A stretch of DNA of 64,000 nt from the NCBI RefSeq assembly GCF_037969765.1, contig NZ_CP150207.1, positions 1,226,001-1,290,000 on the forward strand. The letters run 5' to 3'. The notes beneath the pieces are model-generated. The model was not told the origin of the DNA, ran no database searches, and was given only the letters and a program-made list of their open reading frames with translations. Positions 43,476-51,929 of this stretch are shown piece after piece. The stretch comes from Paenibacillus sp. FSL W8-0186 (lineage in GTDB: Bacteria > Bacillota > Bacilli > Paenibacillales > Paenibacillaceae). Position 1 is the first letter of the stretch. Every line of letters begins with the position of its first letter. The translations under genes were made by a program, and so were the position numbers.

Positions 43476-44410
43476 AGAAATTTCAATTATTGTCGGTTGG
43501 CAGCTGGGCTCCCTTCGATCATCTGTTCAAGATGAGCCATTATCCTCAGGAAGGTGAGACGATCACCATCGAGACAAGCGGAAGCGGAATTAGCCAGGTG
43601 TACTTCGGCGATTGCAGCATTAATCTCGCGTATGTGGCTGCAGCTTTAGGGACAGCGACCTCCCTGGCTACAATCGTAGGTCATGATTTCGACACTTTTG
43701 GTTATCGGGCTCATCTTGAGCAGGGTGGTGTCGATCTGAGCGGACTAACGGTTAAGCCGGACTTGCCCAGCGGACACAACTATTTGTACTTTGACGATCA
43801 GGGCAAAGGCTTCTGCTTCTCTTATCTGGGCGCTGCCGAGCATCAGGAGGAGGAACGGATTCCGGACGGCTTGGCTGCGAAGGCGGAGCATGTCGTAGTC
43901 AGCGAGAAGTTCTCTTCTTATACGCTGGACGCGCTGCGTGAGGCACGGGCGGCGGGTGCCCGCACCTATGTCAACGGCATGGTCGAGACCGCCGGGAATT
44001 TGCTGGACGACTTTCTCTCCCTGACGGATGTCATGTTCATCAACGAAAGCGAATATGGCAGGCTGATCGCCAAAATTGGCGGAAATGAACTTACTCTTTT
44101 TGAAAAATACGGTCTGGAGCTGATCTTTATGACGATGGGGATGCGCGGCTGCAAGGTGATCAGAGCGGACAAGACGGAAATCGTGCCAGTTGTGTGGAGA
44201 GAACATGTCGTAGACACGACAGGTGCGGGCGATTCTTTTGCCGGAGGAGCGATCGCGGCGCTGATCAAGGGCTGCAAGCCCCGGATTGCCGCCCAGGTCG
44301 GAGCAACGGTGTCGAGCTTCATCATTGAGGCTTGGGGCTGTCAGAGCAATGTACCCGACTGGGGGAGAATGAGGGTCCGTTACCGTGAATATTTCGGGGA
44401 TGAATTATAG
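43472..44410 (+). CDS. PfkB-family carbohydrate/nucleoside kinase
   Basis: The 312-residue protein is a ribokinase-like PfkB kinase. The C-terminal signature DTTGAGDSFAGGAI contains the anion hole and catalytic Asp; the N-terminal half has the substrate lid (SGISQVYFGDCSINLAYVAAALG) that replaces the common GGA.xN motif. The substrate may be a sugar, a nucleoside or a sugar phosphate. ATG 43472 overlaps the permease stop codon. Together with the amidohydrolase and BtpA-like genes downstream it suggests uptake, cleavage and phosphorylation of a glycoside or nucleoside-like compound. Confidence 0.9.
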   Translation: MKKFQLLSVGSWAPFDHLFKMSHYPQEGETITIETSGSGISQVYFGDCSINLAYVAAALGTATSLATIVGHDFDTFGYRAHLEQGGVDLSGLTVKPDLPSGHNYLYFDDQGKGFCFSYLGAAEHQEEERIPDGLAAKAEHVVVSEKFSSYTLDALREARAAGARTYVNGMVETAGNLLDDFLSLTDVMFINESEYGRLIAKIGGNELTLFEKYGLELIFMTMGMRGCKVIRADKTEIVPVVWREHVVDTTGAGDSFAGGAIAALIKGCKPRIAAQVGATVSSFIIEAWGCQSNVPDWGRMRVRYREYFGDEL

Positions 44411-44465
44411 CGCTAATCACGCGGTTCATTCCGCTAAAAACCAATCACATAGAGGAGGGTGCTAG

Positions 44466-45251
44466 ATGAAAGTAATCGACGCTCACATGCATTATGGTAC
44501 TGATGCGAAAGTGGCAAGCTCCGTATGTACGCCGTACATGATTACGGGGCAGCCAGATACAGTTATTCGGTATTTGGATGAGCAAAACGCTTCGCATGGC
44601 GTTCTTTTTCCACACGATCGGATCATGTCTCCCCCTTGGGATGTGGACTATGACAAAGCGAATATGCAGGTCGGGGAGGCCGTCAAGAAATATCCGGATC
44701 GCCTGGTCGGCGTAGCCCGCATTAACCCGACGTTCGGCAAGGAGCATACCTGTGCGCTGATCGACAAGTATGTGAAGGAATGGAACTGTAAAGGTCTTAA
44801 GCTCGTTGCCGGATATGATTTCTATCGGCCAAACGATATGAAGGTGATGGGGCCTTTGATGGAAAAGGCGGAGGAGTACGGGTTGACGGTACTGTTCCAC
44901 TCCGGCGATGCGCCGAGAGATCTCCCTTCGCTGCAGGCCATTGCCGCCAAAAATTATCCGAAGGTCAACGTTGTGCTCGCCCACGCCGGAATGCATTTGT
45001 ATTTATGGGAGGCGATTATCGCGGCCCAGGATTACCCGAATATCTATGTGGACATGTCACAGGCCTTTCCATTTGATATTAAAATCTTCATCGAGCAAGT
45101 ATCCAGCGAGAAATTAATGTACGGCTCGGATGCTCCTTACCAGTCGGCCGCTGTAGAACAGCTCAAGCTGCGAGAAATCGGTCTCACCGAGCAGCAGCTG
45201 GAGCAGGTGTTCCGTACAAATGCGATGCGCATCTGGGGAATCAAGGAATAA
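44466..45251 (+). CDS. Amidohydrolase_2-family metal-dependent hydrolase
   Basis: The 261-residue protein is a TIM-barrel metal-dependent hydrolase of PF04909. Metal ligands are seen in IDAHMHYG (HxH), LFHSGDAPRD (His), VLAHAGMH (His) and MYGSDAPYQ (Asp). Members of this family include decarboxylases and lactonases, so hydrolysis or decarboxylation of a sugar acid or lactone is possible. AGAGGAGGG precedes ATG 44466. It lies 55 bp behind the kinase gene within the same operon. Confidence 0.88.
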   Translation: MKVIDAHMHYGTDAKVASSVCTPYMITGQPDTVIRYLDEQNASHGVLFPHDRIMSPPWDVDYDKANMQVGEAVKKYPDRLVGVARINPTFGKEHTCALIDKYVKEWNCKGLKLVAGYDFYRPNDMKVMGPLMEKAEEYGLTVLFHSGDAPRDLPSLQAIAAKNYPKVNVVLAHAGMHLYLWEAIIAAQDYPNIYVDMSQAFPFDIKIFIEQVSSEKLMYGSDAPYQSAAVEQLKLREIGLTEQQLEQVFRTNAMRIWGIKE

Positions 45252-45293
45252 CACACAATAAAAAGCCGAGACAGGCAGAATGGAGAACTGACA

Positions 45294-46121
45294 ATGAACA
45301 TACTTCAAGAACTCTTTCCCGTAAAAAAACCGATTATCGGCATGGTGCACTCGCTCCCGCTTCCAGGCTCTCCGGAGTTCAAAAAATACAATCTGCCGGA
45401 TATTTACGATTATTGCGTAGAGGAGGCGATGCGGCTCATTGAGGGGGGCGTCGATGGACTGATGATCGAGAACGCCGGCGATATTCCTTTCGTTAAGTCG
45501 GAATATATGGGTCCGGAGACGGCAGCCTGCATCGCCATTATCGGCGAGCGGATCCGCAGAGAGACGAATCTGCCGATGGGCGTAAATATCGTGGCCAATG
45601 CGGCGATTCAATCCATAGCGGCTACGAAGGCTTTTGGCGGACAGTTCGTCCGGGTCAACCAGTGGGCGAACGCTTATATCGCCAACGAAGGCTTTGTTGA
45701 AGGGGCTTCAGGCGTAGCGCTGCGCTATAGATCGATGCTGGAAGCCGAGGAAATTCACGTGTTTGCGGACGTTCACGTCAAGCATGGCAGCCATGCCATC
45801 GTGGCGGATCGGCCAATTGAAGAGCTTGCCCGCGACGCGGCGTTCTTCGGCGCATCCTCCTTGATCGCTACCGGCTTCCGCACCGGCGACCCGACGAAGG
45901 TCGAAGAAGTGCTTGCCGTGAAGAAAGGCTCGGAATTGCCGGTGCTTGTGGGCAGCGGCATAGACGCAGGCAACTGCCAGGAGCTGCTGAAGGTGGCCGA
46001 CGGTGCGATTCTCGGCGTATCCGTCAAGGATCCGAATTTAATGAGTGGCAAGACGAACGTTGTCAAGCTGAAGGAGTTTATGGATCGCGTTCGCGAGCTT
46101 CGTGAAACGCTGCAGGACTGA
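45294..46121 (+). CDS. BtpA/SgcQ-family TIM-barrel protein
   Basis: The 275-residue protein is a clear member of the BtpA family (PF03437). Family-typical parts are IGMVHSLPLPGSP, GGVDGLMIENAGDIPF, GVNIVANAAIQS, FVRVNQWANAYIANEG, HVFADVHVKHGSH and LVGSGIDAGNCQELL. The cyanobacterial member affects photosystem I assembly, while the Escherichia coli homologue SgcQ sits in a sugar-metabolism cluster and is suspected to be a nucleosidase. The biochemical role in Firmicutes is not established. Its place between a hydrolase and a binding protein supports catabolism of an imported glycoside. A weak GAGAAC stands before ATG 45294. Confidence 0.88.
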   Translation: MNILQELFPVKKPIIGMVHSLPLPGSPEFKKYNLPDIYDYCVEEAMRLIEGGVDGLMIENAGDIPFVKSEYMGPETAACIAIIGERIRRETNLPMGVNIVANAAIQSIAATKAFGGQFVRVNQWANAYIANEGFVEGASGVALRYRSMLEAEEIHVFADVHVKHGSHAIVADRPIEELARDAAFFGASSLIATGFRTGDPTKVEEVLAVKKGSELPVLVGSGIDAGNCQELLKVADGAILGVSVKDPNLMSGKTNVVKLKEFMDRVRELRETLQD

Positions 46122-46205
46122 TTTTTGCGGGGGAACCAGAAGTACTGGATTTTACGAATATAGAATGCAGGCTGTGAACCAATTGTGGAAAGAGGTGTAG
46201 CAAAA

Positions 46206-47588
46206 ATGAAAAAGCAGATTAGTCTTCTAGCTATTGCAATACTCATATTATCTTCCCTTGTAGGGTGCGGACAGAAAGCTCCGGGCAATCAGGCGTCCAG
46301 TGGGGGAAATGGAGGAGGAACAACTCAGGGGGAGGAAATTAACTTGCTTCTCGTCTCCCATACTTTTGTAGATGCACTTAAACCGCTCATTCCTGAATTT
46401 GAGAAGGAAACGGGGATTAAGGTGAAGTATGAGGTGCTGGCGGAAGGCCCGGCTTTTGAAAAATTGCTGGCAGATCTCTCTTCCAATACTGGAATCTATG
46501 ATGTCTTTATGACTTCGCCGATCAACAACTGGCAGTATGTTTCCGGCGGGTGGGTCGAGCCTTTGGACGACTATATTGCAGATAAGTCCAAGACGCCGGA
46601 TTCCTGGGATTTCAACGATTTTGTGCCGGGGATCGTCAATTCGGGCCGCTGGACGGGAGAACCCCTCAAAGGCGTAGGAGAAGGCAAGCTGTACGCGCTG
46701 CCGATCAACTATGAAAGCTATAACCTGGCTTACCGTCCCAGCATCCTGAAGAAATATAATCTGGAAGTACCGAAAACTTACGAGGATCTCGGCAAAATGG
46801 TGACGGAGCTTTCCAAACTCAATATGACGGATGAGAATGGCCAGAAAATTTATCCGATCGTCACCCGGTTCGATAAGTATTGGGATCTGACGTACTTGAC
46901 GCTGGGCACGATGCTGCAAACCTATGGCGTGCATCTGATCGACGACAACGGTGAGGTGGCTATTGATTCGCCTGAAAGTATTGAAGCTACGAAGCTGTTC
47001 GTCGATATGATCAAGCAAGGCTCTCCGGAAGGCGCCGGCTTGTTCACCTGGTATGAAGCGCTGCAGGGCTTCGCTTCGGGTCAATATTTGTTCTCGTTGA
47101 ATGAGGCCGACGGTTTTGCCTCTACTTACGAGAACAAAGACCAATCGCAGGTTTCCGACGATGTGGGCTATGCATTGACACCGGAAGGTCCGGACGGTTC
47201 GCGCAGCGCTTCTATCTGGGTATGGTCGATGGGGATGAACTCAGCTTCCAAGCATAAGGATGCTGCATGGAAGTTCCTGCAATGGACGACCTCCCGAGAG
47301 GTTATGATCAAGACGCATCTTTCGGGCAACATGAATCCGGTACGCGCCTCGGCATGGGAAGATCCTAAGGTGGCGGCCATGGTGCAGAGCTGGGGCGAGA
47401 AGGAAGGACAATACCTGTCCGTGGTGCAGGAGATGTCCAAAGTAGCCGGACTCCGTCTGCCGGCGCATCCTGAAATTACCCGATTCCTGGATATTTGGGC
47501 CGAAGCCGTGCAGAAGGCTTATTACGGACAGGAGACGGTGGAGAATGCTTTGAAAGATGCCGCTGACCAGATTCGAAGATCACTTTAG
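46206..47588 (+). CDS. Carbohydrate-binding lipoprotein of the ABC operon
   Basis: The 460-residue protein is a family 1 solute-binding lipoprotein. The signal (KKQISLLAIAILILSS) ends in the lipobox LVGC. A glycine-rich linker follows, then the alpha/beta domain with EINLLLVSHTFVDALKPLIPEFEKETG and PINYESYNLAYRP. GTG 46185 is in frame, but AGAGGTG is placed for ATG 46206, giving a normal signal peptide. Unusually the binding protein is the last gene of the operon, 84 bp behind the BtpA-like gene; the pair of permeases at 41711 and 42615 is its probable channel. Confidence 0.92.
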   Translation: MKKQISLLAIAILILSSLVGCGQKAPGNQASSGGNGGGTTQGEEINLLLVSHTFVDALKPLIPEFEKETGIKVKYEVLAEGPAFEKLLADLSSNTGIYDVFMTSPINNWQYVSGGWVEPLDDYIADKSKTPDSWDFNDFVPGIVNSGRWTGEPLKGVGEGKLYALPINYESYNLAYRPSILKKYNLEVPKTYEDLGKMVTELSKLNMTDENGQKIYPIVTRFDKYWDLTYLTLGTMLQTYGVHLIDDNGEVAIDSPESIEATKLFVDMIKQGSPEGAGLFTWYEALQGFASGQYLFSLNEADGFASTYENKDQSQVSDDVGYALTPEGPDGSRSASIWVWSMGMNSASKHKDAAWKFLQWTTSREVMIKTHLSGNMNPVRASAWEDPKVAAMVQSWGEKEGQYLSVVQEMSKVAGLRLPAHPEITRFLDIWAEAVQKAYYGQETVENALKDAADQIRRSL

Positions 47589-47616
47589 CTTTAAAGGATT
47601 AGACAACAAGTAGAAG

Positions 47617-47657
47617 ATAGCAGCCGGAGATTAAGATCTCTGGCTGCTATTTTTTTG
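47617..47657 (+). terminator. Intrinsic terminator of the ABC-PfkB-BtpA operon
   Basis: ATAGCAGCC (47617-47625) pairs with GGCTGCTAT (47642-47650), with inner GGAGAT/ATCTCT pairing, and seven T follow. Confidence 0.93.
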
Positions 47658-47799
47658 CTGATCACTGGTTGGTGTCATAATACCTTCAATATAATACATG
47701 CTTTTCTACAGAAGAGCCTATCCAATAATCTATTGAAGTGCAAATACAGGAATATTCCGGGTGAAGGAGCCAATGCGGGCACAGCGAGGGAAAGTGGTG

Positions 47800-48132
47800 C
47801 ACTTTTTGCATGAATTCACTATGAATTGTGTTTCTACGGCTGGAATGCTGCATTATCCTCACGCTCCCTTACTTGAACTGGAGCCTTTTTCCCTCCAATA
47901 AATTAACTAAGGATTTATGATTGTACCTAAGATGGTCAGGATCAGGTAACTAGATGTAATTCATGCAGTTAGTTCTGCGGTTTTGGCCGTGTTAGAGGGA
48001 ACTAACTGCAAAACCTGCATTTAGTTTAAAGCTTTTTCGACGAATTCGTTCCATTCAGGCAAACTAGCTGCATGAATTGCATTTAGCGCATGTTTTTTTT
48101 ATAAAACAACTTAACTAGCTGTATAAAATACA
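47800..48132 (-). repeat. Dispersed intergenic repeat, copy B (inverted relative to copy A)
   Basis: Read on the minus strand it aligns along its length with 30655-31000, keeping the 11-bp hairpin GCAGTTAGTTC (47965-47975) / GAACTAACTGC (47999-48009) perfect while the loop sequence differs. It also includes a TAGCTGCATGAATTGCATT unit (about 48065-48083) related to the 37.5 kb element. The 873-bp gap around it has no convincing gene. Confidence 0.8.
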
Positions 48133-48364
48133 TTTCGCTTTAACAGACAATGGCCCTCCATGCCATGCCTGGGGGTACTAACGCAAGGATAAGGTTTGTA
48201 GGAGCTGAACACGATAAAGGAGGAGTCTTGAGCAATTGGGGAGAAGGAGACAGAACAAAAAAAGAGGGGCCAAAGAGGAAATGAAAGACATTTCCCCAAC
48301 GAACCCCCTAATTCTCAAACTCTTTACAAGCCGTAAGCTTGGCTGATGGACAACTCCTCGCCAC

Positions 48365-48429
48365 ATCTAATTTAATCTAATCTAATCTAGCCTCATTCTA
48401 TCTTATCAAATCTCATCTCATCCCATCTC
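48365..48429. repeat. Degenerate ATCTN pentamer tandem array
   Basis: Thirteen consecutive in-phase pentamers (mostly ATCTA then ATCTC, with variants GCCTC, ATTCT, ATCAA, ATCCC) end 32 bp before the stop of the DeoR gene. The gap 48133-48364 holds only a short leaderless-looking open frame after AAAGGAGGAG (TTG 48229), which was not accepted. Confidence 0.85.
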
Positions 48430-48461
48430 TCTAAGTAAAGTCAGCCTAACAGTCTGGTTCT

Positions 48462-49238
48462 TTACCCGTTAACCTTAGCAATGATCACGTTCACGTTGAT
48501 GCTCTTGCAGTAGGTGACGAAGCTTGGATCGATGTTGGAATCGGTAATTACCGTGTCTACCTCGGACAAGTGACCGACCTCCAAAAACTCAGGGTCACCG
48601 AGCTTGCTGCTGTCAATCAGGATGACGACCTTCTTGGAGCGCTGGATGGCCGCCTGCTTGATCCTAAGCCCGCTAATGCTGGATGTGGACAGAACCCCGT
48701 TCATGGAAATTCGCGGCAGCCCGATAAAAGCGGTATTGAAGTTCATGCACTCGATCATCTGCTCCGCAAACGGCCCGGCACATGAGCCGGTCTCCTTCTG
48801 CAGCTCGCCGCCAAGACAAATAACCTTAACCCGGGATCGGGACATCAGTTCATTGGCGGTGGAGAGGGTATCGGTAACGACCAGTAAATTTTGCGTATTG
48901 GAGATCAGCTGGGCCAGACAGTAAACCGTGGTGCTGGAGTCAAAAAAGACGCGATCTCCTTCGTTGATTAATGCCAGTGCCTCTCTGGCGATAGCCTCCT
49001 TCTCCTCCCGATTCACCATGATTCGCATTTCATAGGAACGTTCCGATAACACGTTGTCCGGGGGAAGCATGGCCCCACCATGGGAACGAACGGCGATTTT
49101 TCGCTGCACCAGGTCATCCAGATCGCGGCGAATCGTCATTTCAGTGACATTGAACAGCCGGGAAAGCTTGGCGACCTCGACCATTCCATTGCTTTTCAGC
49201 ATATCCTCAATTTCTCTTAATCGTTCTTCTCTCAGCAT
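48462..49238 (-). CDS. DeoR-family transcriptional repressor
   Basis: The 258-residue protein has an N-terminal DeoR helix-turn-helix (LREIEDMLKSNG, RLFNVTEMTIRRDLDDL, SHGGAML) and the DeoR sensor domain with the phosphosugar-binding pattern DRVFFDSSTTVYCLA and ICLGGELQKETGS. It lies beyond the terminator of the convergent ABC-PfkB-BtpA operon and is its likely repressor, responding to a phosphorylated intermediate made by the PfkB kinase. An A/C-rich word AAACAAAAACAAAC upstream (about 49324) resembles AACAAAAATGAAC in the leader of that operon, a possible shared operator. The start ATG 49238 is preceded by a weak site. Confidence 0.92.
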   Translation of the reverse strand: MLREERLREIEDMLKSNGMVEVAKLSRLFNVTEMTIRRDLDDLVQRKIAVRSHGGAMLPPDNVLSERSYEMRIMVNREEKEAIAREALALINEGDRVFFDSSTTVYCLAQLISNTQNLLVVTDTLSTANELMSRSRVKVICLGGELQKETGSCAGPFAEQMIECMNFNTAFIGLPRISMNGVLSTSSISGLRIKQAAIQRSKKVVILIDSSKLGDPEFLEVGHLSEVDTVITDSNIDPSFVTYCKSINVNVIIAKVNG

Positions 49239-49498
49239 ATTAACACGCTCACGTTTCTTCTATATATAATGGGATATATTGTTTCTAAACACTCTAAATA
49301 TAACACATATTAGAAAATTAATAAACAAAAACAAACAGCTACTAACACTTGTTTTTTGTCTCTAGCACATGTGGAGGCAAGGAATTGATACCATAGGAGC
49401 AAGGCTGTTCGTTTTTTGGTGAATTGAACATCAGGATCATATTATGATAGATGAACATAGTCTTATATCAATAGGCGATTACGACAAAATGACGATGC

Positions 49499-49530
49499 AA
49501 AGCGGCTGGGATGCTCCCAGCCGCTTTTTT
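49499..49530 (+). terminator. Orphan intrinsic terminator in the leader of the second MATE gene
   Basis: AAAGCGGCTGGGA (49499-49511) pairs perfectly with TCCCAGCCGCTTT (49515-49527) and six T follow. No gene lies upstream on this strand. TTGGTG and TATTAT, 18 bp apart around 49419-49448, could start a short transcript ending here, so it may be an attenuator or small RNA terminator. The rest of the 401-bp gap (49239-49639) shows only a small GGGG/CCCC hairpin near 49587. Confidence 0.8.
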
Positions 49531-49639
49531 ATTCGGAAACTTGTGAATTCCGGTTAGAACAATCCAATTCGTTTCATGGTCTGAAGGGGTAATGCCCCGG
49601 CGATCTGATATGATATAGGGTGGAGGAGGGGGGACCAAT

Positions 49640-50983
49640 ATGAAGCAGCATGATTTCACGAAAGGCAATATCGGGAAGCAGCTCGTTGCATTTTCGGCAC
49701 CGCTGCTGCTCACGAATTTGCTGCAGGTGTCTTACCAATTCATCGACAGCTTATGGGTCGGCAATTTACTGGGTACGAATGCGCTTGGCGCGGTGGCAAT
49801 CTCCAGCACGGTGCTGTTTACGATCTTATCTTTCATTATAGGTGTCAATAATGCGGCGCTTACCATATTGTCGCAAATCAAGGGCAGACAGGATGAGCAG
49901 CTTTTAAAAAGCTATGTGAATGCATTTTCCGTCATTTTAGGTTTGATGGCGATTGTGCTTGGCATTGCCGGCTATGTGTTGGCCGAAGAAGTTCTGCTTC
50001 TGCTGGGCACGCCTGATGAAATGATTTCGCTGGCTGCAAGTTACTTGCGAATTAATTTTCTGGGCATTCTCTTCCTATTCGGCTATAACTTTATCAGTAC
50101 AGTCTATCGGGCACTTGGCAATAGCAAGACGCCGCTGCGGTTCGTTGCGATTGCGGTCGTCCTGAATGCGGTGCTCGATCCGTTGTTCATCGCCGTGTTT
50201 CACGGCGGGATCGAAGGGGCGGCTTATGCGACAGTTGCTGCTCAGGGAGCTGCATTCTTCTACGGGCTAGTGCTCAGCATTCGCCGCAAACATATCCCGT
50301 TCTCTATGCCGAAGTGGCCGAGGAAAGCGGAAGTCTGGCTGATATTAAAGCAAGGCATCCCTTCTGGTCTGCAAATGATGGTTATTTCTGCCGGTTCGGC
50401 AGCGATCATGAGCGTAGTAGCTTCCTTCGGAAACAATACGGTGGCCGGGTTTGGCGCGGCCCAGCGTCTGGACAGCCTGATTATGCTTCCGGCCCAAGCG
50501 CTTGGCGTCGCGGTGACGAGCATGGCGGGGCAAAATATCGCAGCCGGACAGTGGCGGCGTGTGCGCCAAATCGCTAATTACGCTACTTGGCTTAATTTGG
50601 CGATCATGCTGCTGATCTCGCTGATCATTTATTTCCTGGCGGAACCGGGCATAGCGATGTTTATCTCTGAGCGGGAGGCTGTCGCGTTTGGGGCCTCCTA
50701 CGTGCAGATGATTGCTTTCTTCTATCCTTTTCTAGGCCTGAACTTCATATTTAATGGGGTGGTTCGCGCTTCAGGAGCGATGATGCAGGTGCTCGTGCTG
50801 AACATCATTTCCTTCTGGATTTTGCGGTATCCGTTGACTTACTGGTTTGCGGGGCTGCTCGGCGAGAAGGGGATAGCAGCGGGCATTGCCGTAAGCTTCG
50901 TCATTAGCAGCGCGTTCTCCTATGTGTATTACCGGTTTGGCCGCTGGCGGAAGAAGGAGCTGTTTGCAGAGTCTGATGGTTAA
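49640..50983 (+). CDS. MATE-family exporter (second)
   Basis: The 447-residue protein has twelve membrane segments and the MatE duplication: FSAPLLLTNLLQVSYQFIDSLWVGNLLG and the second-half copy LKQGIPSGLQMMVISAGSAAIMS. It belongs to the DinF/NorM-like group more than to the first MATE protein at 39857, with which it shares only general features. GGAGGAGGGGGG precedes ATG 49640. A possible attenuator lies 110 bp upstream. Substrate unknown, probably drugs or metabolites exchanged for Na+ or H+. Confidence 0.92.
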   Translation: MKQHDFTKGNIGKQLVAFSAPLLLTNLLQVSYQFIDSLWVGNLLGTNALGAVAISSTVLFTILSFIIGVNNAALTILSQIKGRQDEQLLKSYVNAFSVILGLMAIVLGIAGYVLAEEVLLLLGTPDEMISLAASYLRINFLGILFLFGYNFISTVYRALGNSKTPLRFVAIAVVLNAVLDPLFIAVFHGGIEGAAYATVAAQGAAFFYGLVLSIRRKHIPFSMPKWPRKAEVWLILKQGIPSGLQMMVISAGSAAIMSVVASFGNNTVAGFGAAQRLDSLIMLPAQALGVAVTSMAGQNIAAGQWRRVRQIANYATWLNLAIMLLISLIIYFLAEPGIAMFISEREAVAFGASYVQMIAFFYPFLGLNFIFNGVVRASGAMMQVLVLNIISFWILRYPLTYWFAGLLGEKGIAAGIAVSFVISSAFSYVYYRFGRWRKKELFAESDG

Positions 50984-51125
50984 GTTCAGCAAGTTTTGTA
51001 TATTCGAGGATTCTGAGCAAGACACCGTAATGCACACAGCAACTAAATCTAGTGGGATCTTTGAGCAGGAGGATATGCATAGTATTAGAAACCATACCTG
51101 TTCCTGATTTTGATGCAACACGGCA

Positions 51126-51475
51126 GAAGTCCGTTGTGTCTATCAACAGATTAAATACGTGTTGGAGAACGTTGAGTTAAAGCCGTTGTGTGACATGTAT
51201 TTTTCGTGCGACGAGAAACCCGGCATTCAAGCGTTCGGGAATACGGCCGATGATTGCCCCCCCGTTCCCGGATAACATCCCACCATCGCACAGGACTCCG
51301 AGAACATAAGCGGTATGGAACACTTAGCTTAGTGGCTGGCATTAGTCGCCGGAAGTGTACCACCCCGGAACCCGGAAGTGTAACCGGATGCTTAGAACTC
51401 ATTTTCACCCCCAACCTAGAAAGCGGTGCTTGATCAACATATTAGTCTCGAATGAGCGACCTGTTTGGAACAATG
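51126..51475 (+). pseudogene. Degenerate IS630-family transposase remnant
   Basis: One frame reads EVRCVYQQIKYVLENVELKP and then DEKPGIQAFGNTADD with PPVPG, the DEKPGIQA catalytic region of IS630 transposases. It hits TAA at 51273, where the family has a Lys or Gln codon before HPT; HPTIAQD follows in the same frame. After a frameshift KRYGTLSLVAGI continues the domain. Later fragments such as IFTPNLESGA and VSNERP recall the C-terminal catalytic part. Multiple stops and frame changes show decay. Terminal inverted repeats were not identified. It lies in a 946-bp gap without intact genes. Confidence 0.65.
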
Positions 51476-51480
51476 CTGCG

Positions 51481-51666
51481 CTAACGGTTGTCACAGCGCC
51501 TAATCGTCCCCAAAAGCGGAGGTTTCTTCTCTAACGGTTGTATGCGCGCTTATTTGGACGAAACAGCCCCTCTGCCTACGAAAGAAACGGGAAATAGGCC
51601 CGCTGGCAACCATTACATTTAGATAAACCCTATTTTTGCCCAAATAGCGTCGCTCACAACCGTTAG
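51481..51666. repeat. Intergenic repeat with CTAACGGTTGT words (family 2, copy 1)
   Basis: The 11-mer CTAACGGTTGT occurs at 51481-51491 and 51531-51541 and inverted as ACAACCGTTAG at 51656-51666, with a degenerate inverted copy near 51606. The two direct copies are 50 bp apart. CAAATAGCGTC at 51641 recurs near 61258, linking this to a second copy. Positions 51667-51929 show nothing recognised apart from the ribosome binding site of the next gene. Confidence 0.7.
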
Positions 51667-51929
51667 AATTTTCGCCTGCTTTTACGGTAAAAAGTGTTTA
51701 ACAATAAATCTAAATTCACGGAGAACTATTCCTAGTTTTTAGCTTTCCATGTTATGACTTTAGTAATTGGCGGGCTCAACGGCTATAGGAATTAATTCCC
51801 TGGACAAAAGTTTTGATTAAAGCTGGCGTACAGTCTTAAAGTTCTGATTTTCGACAAAGTTAGAGGTTTTTCAGCGGCAATGGCGAACCCCTTGTAACCG
51901 ACAAGATCAATAGCAAAGGAGAAGGGTGC

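Noticed and set aside
48229..48285. Short frame after AAAGGAGGAG beginning at TTG
   Set aside because: About 18 codons of charged residues in a repeat-rich gap; a good ribosome binding site alone is not enough.
51151..51414. Minus-strand frame of 87 residues opposite the IS630 remnant
   Set aside because: It is the shadow of the transposase remnant on the plus strand, with no start signal.
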